Of a stretch of DNA of 5,100 bases, positions 1-5,100 are shown piece after piece. The stretch comes from Prevotellaceae bacterium UBA1787 (GTDB lineage: Bacteria > Bacteroidota > Bacteroidia > Bacteroidales > Bacteroidaceae). The position numbers and the translations under genes were made by a program. Every line of letters begins with the position of its first letter. Position 1 is the stretch's first letter. Under the pieces are notes generated by a model. That model saw nothing but the letters and a program-made list of their open reading frames with translations, was not told the origin of the DNA and ran no database searches. The DNA lies in assembly GCA_002315195.1 (NCBI GenBank), contig DCGD01000092.1, positions 64,616 to 69,715 on the forward strand, given 5' to 3'.

Positions 1-801
1 ATCTACAGCATACGCTTTTTGTTGCCCCATGCCTTCAAAAGCGTGCAGTTCCTTGATTTTCGTACGCTCGGAGGTGCCGTCGCGATGGCAGATGGTGACG
101 TTCATGCCTTCTTTCAAAGTGCCTCTGTGTATGCGGCCGACGGCGATGCGTCCTGTATAAGTGGAATAGTCAAGCGAAGTAATGAGCATTTGCAGCGAAC
201 CCTCAAGGTGTTTCGGTGCCGGTATCACTTCAATGATTTTATCAAGAAGATAGTTGATGTCGTTGGTCGGTGTCTTCCAGTCCTCACCCATCCAACCATT
301 TTTTGCAGAACCATAGACCACGGGGAAATTCAGTTGGTCTTCGGTAGCGTTCAGGTTGCACATCAAGTCAAAAGCCATTTCATACACCTCTTCCGGACGG
401 CAGTTGGGCTTGTCCACCTTGTTGACGACAACAATGGGCTTCAACCCAATGCTCAATGCTTTTTCAAGCACAAAGCGCGTTTGGGGCATTGGACCTTCAA
501 ATGCGTCAACCAACAAAATACAACCGTCTGCCATGTTGAGCACGCGTTCAACCTCTCCGCCGAAATCGGAGTGTCCCGGGGTGTCGATGATGTTTATTTT
601 TACGTTTTTGTATGAAATGGAAACATTCTTTGAGAGGATGGTGATGCCGCGTTCACGTTCCAAATCGTTGTTGTCTAAAATAAGATTGCCCGTTTGTTGG
701 TTCTTTCTGAATAGGTTGCCGGCAAGAAGCATCTTGTCAACAAGTGTGGTTTTTCCGTGGTCAACGTGCGCAATGATAGCAATGTTTCGTATGTCCTGCA
801 T
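1..801 (-). CDS. typA: TypA/BipA ribosome-associated translational GTPase (partial, N-terminal 267 codons)
   Basis: Read on the minus strand from an ATG at 799-801, an open frame of 267 codons runs without a stop off the left edge; the family is about 600 residues, so the 3' part lies outside the window. The GTPase motifs are all visible: P-loop AHVDHGKT (residues 11-18), switch I RERGIT (49-54), G3 DTPGH (73-77), G4 NKVD (127-130) and a G5-like GSAK near residue 158. The protein then enters translation-factor domain II, with SLDYSTYTGRIAVGRIHRGT. TypA/BipA is an EF-G-like cytosolic GTPase that binds the 70S ribosome; it is linked to 50S assembly and to growth under cold or other stress. The VDHGKT and EGPMPQTRFVL stretches separate it from LepA, EF-G and EF-Tu. 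It has no strong ribosome binding site, only A/T-rich sequence before the start. A promoter-like element lies about 30 bases upstream. The family call is near certain. Confidence 0.97.
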   Translation of the reverse strand, partial: MQDIRNIAIIAHVDHGKTTLVDKMLLAGNLFRKNQQTGNLILDNNDLERERGITILSKNVSISYKNVKINIIDTPGHSDFGGEVERVLNMADGCILLVDAFEGPMPQTRFVLEKALSIGLKPIVVVNKVDKPNCRPEEVYEMAFDLMCNLNATEDQLNFPVVYGSAKNGWMGEDWKTPTNDINYLLDKIIEVIPAPKHLEGSLQMLITSLDYSTYTGRIAVGRIHRGTLKEGMNVTICHRDGTSERTKIKELHAFEGMGQQKAYAVD

Positions 802-832
802 TTTAAAATTATGGATTTTTTTAATTAAGCTG

Positions 833-867
833 CAAAGTTACGAAAACTCTAAATTTTGTTGGGACAA
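833..867 (-). promoter_or_regulatory. Candidate Bacteroidetes-type promoter for typA
   Basis: On the minus strand TAACTTTG (833-840) fits the Bacteroidetes -7 consensus TAnnTTTG exactly and lies about 30 bases before the typA ATG. The nearest upstream TTG (865-867) is 24 bases away, longer than the usual 19-21, so the -33 element is doubtful. It lies in the 165-base gap between dusB and typA, which holds no gene and no clear terminator hairpin. It implies that typA can be transcribed independently of dusB. Confidence 0.5.
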
Positions 868-966
868 TATGTTTAGAAAAGGGAAAAGTAACTCAAAATC
901 TTTTGCTTTTCGGTTGTTCAATCAAGTTGTCCGTTGGTGGTCTGCATAAGGGTGTATTGTGGCAAT

Positions 967-2001
967 TCAAAGTTTTGTTTCCTGTTTTGGTTGTTTTTGA
1001 GGTGTATCAACATGACTGTGTTTGATGATAGTGGGAAGGGCTTCATCCATTAGTTGAAATAATTCACACACATTCTCCGCTCGCAGCATCTTGATGCGTT
1101 GTTCCCTGAAGTCCGGGATTCCCTTGAAGAGCGGTGTGGCCGCAATGTGGCGCCGAATGTGGAGAATGCCGCGATATTCATCAATGCGTGCCACACTCTG
1201 TCGTACTTCTTCCTTGAGTATCTCCATTTGCTCCTGTACTGTAAGAGGCGTGTAAGGCTTGCCGTCAAGTGCCTGTCGTATTTCGTTGAAAATCCATGGA
1301 CGTCCGAAAGTGGCGCGACCAACCATGATGGCGTCAACGCCATAGCGTTCGAAAGCTTCTCGTGCTTTTTCTCCGCTGTCAATGTCACCGTTGCCGATAA
1401 TGGGGATTGATATGTTGGGGTTGCGCTTTATTTCTCCAATGAGTGTCCAGTCGGCTTCACCCTTGTACATTTGAGAACGTGTTCGTCCGTGAATGGTGAG
1501 TGCCTGTATGCCTGCATCCTGAAGTTGTTGGGCGAGGGTGGTGATGATGAGGTGTTCGCAGTCCCATCCTAAACGGGTTTTGGCAGTAACGGGTATGGGG
1601 GTGGCATTGACGACGGCATTGACGATTTCAAGCATAAGCGGTACGTTCTGCAGAAGCCCTGCACCCGCACCCTTTCCAGCCACTCGCTTGACGGGGCACC
1701 CGAAATTGATGTCGATGATGTCGGGATGGGCGATGTCGGTTACTATGCGTGCGGCATCAGCCATTGCAGCGGGGTCTTTTCCGTATATTTGGATGGCTAC
1801 CGGACGTTCATCGGGACAGACCGTGAGTTTGCGCAAACTTCCCTGCACCATGCGCGTGAGTGCGTCGCATGAAACAAATTCTGAATACACCATTGCTGCT
1901 CCCTGTCGGCGGCAAAGCATACGGAAACCGATGTCCGTGACATCTTCCATCGGTGCCAGCAATACCGGGCGCTCTCCCAAATCAATTGTACCTATCTTCA
2001 T
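967..2001 (-). CDS. dusB: tRNA-dihydrouridine synthase, DusB/NifR3 type
   Basis: This 344-residue protein reduces specific uridines in the tRNA D-loop to dihydrouridine, using FMN and NADPH in the cytosol. The N-terminal TIM barrel shows the FMN-site signature LAPMEDVTD (15-23), QIYGKDP (71-77), the active-site loop DINFGCPVKRV with the catalytic Cys at 102, AKTRLGW (140-146, with the FMN-contacting Lys141), IHGRTR (170-175), IGNGDI (202-207) and VGRATFGRPWIF (227-238). The C-terminal helical tRNA-binding domain follows, from about residue 245 to 325. E. coli DusB is 321 residues; the excess here is mostly a polar tail (about 328-344, rich in Lys, Gln and Pro). The ATG at 1999-2001 is chosen because the family begins just before the LLAPM strand; the upstream sequence has only a weak purine run (AAAAGAAA). 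Many Bacteroidetes appear to have a single Dus of this type, so the exact tRNA positions modified cannot be inferred from E. coli. It lies upstream of, and in the same direction as, typA. Confidence 0.95.
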   Translation of the reverse strand: MKIGTIDLGERPVLLAPMEDVTDIGFRMLCRRQGAAMVYSEFVSCDALTRMVQGSLRKLTVCPDERPVAIQIYGKDPAAMADAARIVTDIAHPDIIDINFGCPVKRVAGKGAGAGLLQNVPLMLEIVNAVVNATPIPVTAKTRLGWDCEHLIITTLAQQLQDAGIQALTIHGRTRSQMYKGEADWTLIGEIKRNPNISIPIIGNGDIDSGEKAREAFERYGVDAIMVGRATFGRPWIFNEIRQALDGKPYTPLTVQEQMEILKEEVRQSVARIDEYRGILHIRRHIAATPLFKGIPDFREQRIKMLRAENVCELFQLMDEALPTIIKHSHVDTPQKQPKQETKL

Positions 2002-2074
2002 GTTTTCTTTTAACTTGCATTTACAATTCTATCAGTTTTTGCTCTTGAAATTTGTCTATTTGCCGTTGCGATTG

Positions 2075-2082
2075 CAAAAGTA
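2075..2082 (-). promoter_or_regulatory. Candidate -7 element of the dusB promoter
   Basis: The minus strand reads TACTTTTG here, an exact match to TAnnTTTG. It lies 73 bases before the dusB start, which would give a 5' leader of about 65 bases. No TTG occurs at the usual 19-21-base distance (only TTT is seen there), so the -33 element is weak. It is divergent from the rlpA-like gene's promoter, about 50 bases away. Confidence 0.45.
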
Positions 2083-2103
2083 AGTAAAAAACAATATTGA
2101 AAC

Positions 2104-2134
2104 TTGGTGGAACCGTGTTTTTTCAGTTACTTTG
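2104..2134 (+). promoter_or_regulatory. Candidate Bacteroidetes-type promoter for the rlpA-metY-phosphoesterase unit
   Basis: TTG (2104-2106), a spacer of exactly 20 bases, then TTACTTTG (2127-2134) agree with the Bacteroidetes pattern TTG-N19-21-TAnnTTTG except for T instead of A at the second -7 position. The -7 box ends 6 bases before the ATG at 2141, so transcription should begin at or within a few bases of the start codon. Confidence 0.55.
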
Positions 2135-2140
2135 CATTTA

Positions 2141-2767
2141 ATGTATTATTGTCGAATAATTATTTTGGTTTTTGTTGGGACATTGTTTCTACACAAGGCA
2201 TTTTCCGAAGTCAGGCTGGTGGGTAATGCCACTTATTATAGCAATCATTTTGATGGGCGCGCAACGAGTGGAGGAGAATTGTTCCAAAAGAATTCTTTCA
2301 CTTGTGCCCATCGCACATTCCCCTTTGGAACAGTGTTGAAGGTACGCAGTTTGAGCAATAGTAGACAAGTTTATGTAACTGTAAACGATCGGGGACCATT
2401 TACCCATGCTATCATTGACCTTTCGTATGCGGCGGCTGAATGTTTGTGTATGATTGAGAAAGGAGTCGAACAGGTGGAAATCACAACAGTTCATGAAGTG
2501 CAGCGCATCCCCTACAGGTGGTCTGACAAAACGTATATTCCACGAATTTCCGTATATGATGTGGTTTTCGGTTGTTACCTACCGCTTGCGGAATGGTCTG
2601 AAAACAAGTGCAAGTATTCGAAATGCTTGTCGCCAATTGTTGATGAAGAGGATGGATTTCGTGTGGTGCAGAACAATACGAGGCAAGATTTGGATTTTCT
2701 AAATCATATATTTACAGACGAAAACCAGATGCGGCAAAATTGGGAAAACATGTACAAATTACAATAA
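2141..2767 (+). CDS. Exported RlpA-like double-psi beta-barrel protein
   Basis: This 208-residue protein matches the RlpA family, whose studied members are lytic transglycosylases acting on peptidoglycan stripped of stem peptides. Residues 1-23 look like a signal peptide: Arg5, a hydrophobic run (about 6-17) and a possible cut after KAFS. No lipobox is present, so it is probably periplasmic rather than a lipoprotein. The barrel covers about 25-118: GNATYYSNHFDGRATSGGE, AHRTFPFGT (56-64), VNDRGPF (81-87), IIDLS (91-95). Aligned by eye to Pseudomonas RlpA, Glu46, His57 and Asp83 match conserved active-site positions, but the Asp expected at 49 is Gln. The last 90 residues are not recognised; there is no SPOR domain. 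Cysteines at 101, 103, 145, 157 and 162 could form disulfides. I chose ATG 2141 because the frame's only earlier start, TTG 2132, overlaps the promoter -7 box. It is probably cotranscribed with metY, 17 bases downstream. The family call is strong; enzymatic activity is uncertain. Confidence 0.88.
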   Translation: MYYCRIIILVFVGTLFLHKAFSEVRLVGNATYYSNHFDGRATSGGELFQKNSFTCAHRTFPFGTVLKVRSLSNSRQVYVTVNDRGPFTHAIIDLSYAAAECLCMIEKGVEQVEITTVHEVQRIPYRWSDKTYIPRISVYDVVFGCYLPLAEWSENKCKYSKCLSPIVDEEDGFRVVQNNTRQDLDFLNHIFTDENQMRQNWENMYKLQ

Positions 2768-2784
2768 TTTATAAAATTACAACG

Positions 2785-4053
2785 ATGAAAAAAGCGACAC
2801 AATGCGTACAGTGTGGCTGGCAGCCAAAAAACGGTGAGCCCCGCGCCTTACCGATTTATCAGAGCACAACATTCAAATATGACGACAGCGATGCCATGGC
2901 TCGTCTTTTCGACCTTGAAGAAAATGGGTATTTCTATACTCGTTTGGCGAATCCTACCAACGACGTGGTAGCCAAAAAGATTGCGGACCTTGAAGGTGGC
3001 GTGGCAGGTGTCCTGACATCATCAGGCCAGGCGGCTTCTCTTTTCTCTGTTTTGAACATCGCTTCCGCTGGAGATCACATCATCTGCTCCAACAGCGTAT
3101 ATGGTGGAACATTTAATCTGTATGGAACAACACTCCCGCGTTTGGGTATAGAATGTACGTTCATAAATCCAGAAGATGATGACGATGTGATTGAGGCTGC
3201 ATTTCGTCCGAACACGAAACTTGTATTTGGTGAAACTCTCTCGAATCCTGGGGTTCGTGTGTTTGACATAGAACGGTTTGCAAAGATAGCGCACGCACAT
3301 GGTGTGCCGTTGGTAATAGACAATACTTTTGCGACGCCTATCAACTGTCGTCCGTTTGAATGGGGGGCGGACATCGTCATGCATTCCACGACAAAGTATA
3401 TGGATGGACATGGCACTCAAGTAGGTGGTGTGGTAGTAGATAGCGGAAACTTTGATTGGGATGCACACGCAGACAAATACCCTGGTTTGACTCAGCCTGA
3501 TGAGAGTTACCATGGACTGACATACACGAAAAAATTCGGTAAGGGTGCCTATATAACGAAAATTGTGGTTCAGTTGATGCGTGATTTAGGTTCCATTCCT
3601 TCACCGATGAATGCTTTCTTCTTAAATCTTGGCTTAGAGTCGTTGCACCTCCGTATGGCTCAGCATTGCAAGAATGCACAGGCGGTCGCGGAATTTCTGT
3701 GCAGTCATCCTCGTGTTTCGTGGGTACGTTATCCCGGGTTGAAATCTGATCCGCATTATGAATTGGCACAGAAATATATGCCAGGTGGTACTTGTGGAGT
3801 GATGTCAGTAGGACTGAAGGGCACGCGTGCTGATGCTGTTGCTTTTATGGACAAGTTGAAGTTGATTTCCATTGTTACGCATGTAGCTGATGCTCGTTCC
3901 TGCATACTGCATCCTGCAAGTCATACACATCGTCAATTGACTGATGAACAGTTGAGCGCTGCCGGCATCGCTCCTGATTTGATGCGTCTTTCAGTTGGCA
4001 TAGAAGATGTTGAGGACATTATCGATGATTTGAAGCAGGCCCTCGAAGCTTAG
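2785..4053 (+). CDS. metY: O-acetylhomoserine sulfhydrylase (aminocarboxypropyltransferase), PLP-dependent
   Basis: This 422-residue cytosolic enzyme of the Cys/Met-metabolism PLP family (aspartate aminotransferase fold) should convert O-acetylhomoserine and sulfide to homocysteine, the direct sulfhydrylation route to methionine. Visible motifs are ALPIYQSTTF (21-30), YFYTRLANPT (49-58; Tyr51 and Arg53 reach the neighbouring subunit's PLP phosphate), SSGQAA (79-84), SVYGGT (104-109; Tyr106 stacks on PLP), VIDNTFATP (177-185; Asp179 holds the pyridine N), STTKY (201-205; Schiff-base Lys204) and RLSVG (401-405; Arg401 binds the substrate carboxylate). The MetY-type insertion with PGLTQPDESYHGLTY (233-247), and a length above the ~400 of MetB/MetC/MGL, favour MetY. 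Methionine gamma-lyase's active-site Cys position is Gly108 here, which argues against that activity. ATG 2785 fits the family N-terminus (MKKATQCVQCGW); a start at 2740 would add 15 residues and overlap the upstream gene. No Shine-Dalgarno sequence is seen, and the 17-base gap leaves no room for a SAM riboswitch. Confidence 0.95.
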   Translation: MKKATQCVQCGWQPKNGEPRALPIYQSTTFKYDDSDAMARLFDLEENGYFYTRLANPTNDVVAKKIADLEGGVAGVLTSSGQAASLFSVLNIASAGDHIICSNSVYGGTFNLYGTTLPRLGIECTFINPEDDDDVIEAAFRPNTKLVFGETLSNPGVRVFDIERFAKIAHAHGVPLVIDNTFATPINCRPFEWGADIVMHSTTKYMDGHGTQVGGVVVDSGNFDWDAHADKYPGLTQPDESYHGLTYTKKFGKGAYITKIVVQLMRDLGSIPSPMNAFFLNLGLESLHLRMAQHCKNAQAVAEFLCSHPRVSWVRYPGLKSDPHYELAQKYMPGGTCGVMSVGLKGTRADAVAFMDKLKLISIVTHVADARSCILHPASHTHRQLTDEQLSAAGIAPDLMRLSVGIEDVEDIIDDLKQALEA

Positions 4054-4077
4054 GATATTGTAGTTTCCATATTGCGT

Positions 4078-4992
4078 ATGAAATTTTCTCTTTGGATTTT
4101 TCTGATTGGTATCATTCTTCCCGTTTCAGCAAGTGGCAAGAAGGAGAAACCAATTGTTGCCTTTGGCGTAGTGACAGACCTTCATTATAACAATGAAATT
4201 GAAGTGAGAGGCAGCAGGCATCATAAGGCTACGAAGCGAAAACTGCAGGAAGCAGTGGATACTTTCAATGTGCGAAAGGTTGATTTCACCGTGGTATTGG
4301 GAGACATCATCGACTTTAAACTGGAAAGTTTTTCCGACTTGAAACCCATATTTGCTTCTTTAAAGAAACCGGTCTACAAAGTTTTCGGAAATCATGATTT
4401 TTTGGGAACTTATGGAACGTCAAAGCAAGCGCAGGTGGAGAAAGAATTGGGACTTGAAGCCCCATACTATTCAAAATGCAAACACGGAATACGCTTTTTG
4501 TTCTTGGATTCCAATGATATAGGTGTCCTTTCAAGAAGTGCGGACACTCCTGAGGGAAGACAGGCCAGGGAAATGCTGAAACATTGCAAAGAAAGACAAT
4601 TCAACAATGCTTTTGAGTGGAATGGGACGTTAAGTCAGTTGCAACAAGAATGGCTGCTTGGTCAGGTTCAGACAGCGCAGAGGAAACATCAAATGGTCAT
4701 CTGCTTTGCCCACATGCCTTTACAACCTTCCACGATAAACGCCCGAGATTTTCGCGGTCAGGAACTCACTGAAATGCTCGAACGGTATTCATGTGTGAAA
4801 GCATTCTTGTCGGGTCATCACCATGAGGGAAGCATGATGTTAACGGAGAAAATGATGCATTATGGTTTTCAGGGAATGATAGAAGGAGAGGACAATCATT
4901 TTGCCATTGTGAAAATATACAAGAATCGGTTGGATATTGAAGGATTTGGCAAGCAGGAGAGTAGGACAGTGAAATTCCAGAACGTTTGGTGA
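4078..4992 (+). CDS. Exported calcineurin-like metallophosphoesterase, ADP-ribose/CDP-alcohol diphosphatase (ADPRM)-like
   Basis: This 304-residue protein has a signal peptide (MKFS, hydrophobic 5-16, likely cut after VSA at 18), so it probably acts in the periplasm or outside the cell. All metallophosphoesterase metal motifs are present: TDLH (33-36, Asp34 and His36), GDIID (75-79), GNHD (104-107), AHMP (211-214) and GHHH (246-249). Beyond this generic set it resembles Mn-dependent ADP-ribose/CDP-alcohol diphosphatases: an Arg/His-rich RGSRHHKATKRKL (44-56) where they have an RYYR motif, FLFLDSND (140-147), NGTLSQLQQEWL (182-193), and a C-terminal GMIEG...FAIVKIYKNRLDIEGFG stretch. Members of that family hydrolyse ADP-ribose, CDP-choline and similar pyrophosphates. 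The substrate here is inferred; another nucleotide or sugar phosphodiester is possible. ATG 4078 starts directly at the signal peptide; a TTG at 4072 adds only two residues. It lies 24 bases after metY, probably in the same transcript, and a hairpin follows its stop. Confidence 0.85.
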   Translation: MKFSLWIFLIGIILPVSASGKKEKPIVAFGVVTDLHYNNEIEVRGSRHHKATKRKLQEAVDTFNVRKVDFTVVLGDIIDFKLESFSDLKPIFASLKKPVYKVFGNHDFLGTYGTSKQAQVEKELGLEAPYYSKCKHGIRFLFLDSNDIGVLSRSADTPEGRQAREMLKHCKERQFNNAFEWNGTLSQLQQEWLLGQVQTAQRKHQMVICFAHMPLQPSTINARDFRGQELTEMLERYSCVKAFLSGHHHEGSMMLTEKMMHYGFQGMIEGEDNHFAIVKIYKNRLDIEGFGKQESRTVKFQNVW

Positions 4993-5020
4993 ATCAAGCA
5001 TCCATTAGTTGCTGACAGGC

Positions 5021-5059
5021 TCAGCGGGCAGTCTTTGACATTCAAAAACTGCCCGCTGA
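5021..5059 (+). terminator. Long hairpin after the last gene of the unit, probable transcription terminator
   Basis: An 18-position stem with one C-A mismatch (5033 against 5047) and a 3-base loop (5039-5041) begins 28 bases after the phosphoesterase stop. Its outer part is GC-rich: CAGCGGGCAG (5022-5031) pairs perfectly with CTGCCCGCTG (5049-5058). The downstream flank (ATTGTAAATG) has no run of T, so this is not a textbook intrinsic terminator; it could instead stop exonucleases or act in both directions. The remaining bases to 5100 are A/T-rich and hold no gene I can see. Confidence 0.6.
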
Positions 5060-5100
5060 TTGTAAATGATCGATTATCCGATTTGATAAACTTATAAAAC

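Noticed and set aside
19..949. Two plus-strand open frames of about 197 codons at the left edge
   Set aside because: Both are antisense shadows of typA. The minus strand gives an unbroken TypA sequence with all GTPase motifs, and the plus-strand translations match no family I recognise.
854..2182. A 13-base match TTTTGTTGGGACA at 854-866 and 2170-2182
   Set aside because: One copy is between genes and the other is inside a signal-peptide coding stretch. A single match of this length in 5 kb is compatible with chance and there is no further similarity around it.
2740..2784. An upstream ATG at 2740 as the metY start, overlapping the end of the rlpA-like gene
   Set aside because: The added 15 residues (MGKHVQITIIYKITT) do not look like any MetY N-terminus, while ATG 2785 begins exactly at the family's MKKAT-type start.
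2768..2784. A SAM riboswitch or other leader in front of metY
   Set aside because: Only 17 A/T-rich bases separate it from the upstream gene, and the end of that gene shows no riboswitch-like structure I could recognise.
3022..3769. Three minus-strand open frames of 113-163 codons inside metY
   Set aside because: They lie opposite a complete, highly conserved PLP enzyme and show no recognisable domain or start context; they are shadows of its codon pattern.
10..4502. A 14-base match ATACGCTTTTTGTT at 10-23 and 4489-4502
   Set aside because: Both copies are inside unrelated coding sequences read on opposite strands, with no extension; treated as coincidence.

Overview
The window looks like ordinary chromosomal DNA from a member of the Bacteroidales, of the Bacteroides/Prevotella kind. 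Three things point there. The TypA N-terminus and the MetY protein read like Bacteroidales versions as I remember them. Promoter-like sequences match the Bacteroidetes pattern TTG-N19-21-TAnnTTTG rather than the E. coli -35/-10 pattern. None of the genes has a convincing Shine-Dalgarno sequence, as is usual in this phylum. The genus cannot be fixed from the sequence alone.

Layout: the left part is transcribed leftward. A 5'-partial typA (ribosome-associated GTPase, first 267 codons) runs off the left edge from a start at 801. Upstream of it, across a 165-base gap that seems to hold typA's own promoter, lies a complete dusB-like tRNA-dihydrouridine synthase (967-2001). A 139-base divergent intergenic region (2002-2140) carries one promoter-like element per strand. 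From there three genes run rightward with gaps of 17 and 24 bases, so they probably form one transcription unit: an exported RlpA-like double-psi beta-barrel protein (2141-2767), O-acetylhomoserine sulfhydrylase metY (2785-4053), and an exported calcineurin-like metallophosphoesterase resembling Mn-dependent ADP-ribose/CDP-alcohol diphosphatase (4078-4992). A long hairpin (5021-5059) follows the last stop codon and is the likely end of the unit.

How the genes relate: typA and dusB both serve translation (ribosome assembly/stress GTPase, tRNA modification). The rightward unit mixes an envelope protein, a cytosolic methionine/cysteine biosynthesis enzyme and an exported phosphoesterase, with no obvious common pathway.

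No mobile element, CRISPR array, RNA gene or clearly new multi-gene system was found. The most interesting points are the exported ADPRM-like enzyme, the RlpA variant with a substituted conserved Asp and an unrecognised C-terminal region in place of SPOR, and the probable leaderless or near-leaderless start of the rlpA-like gene.
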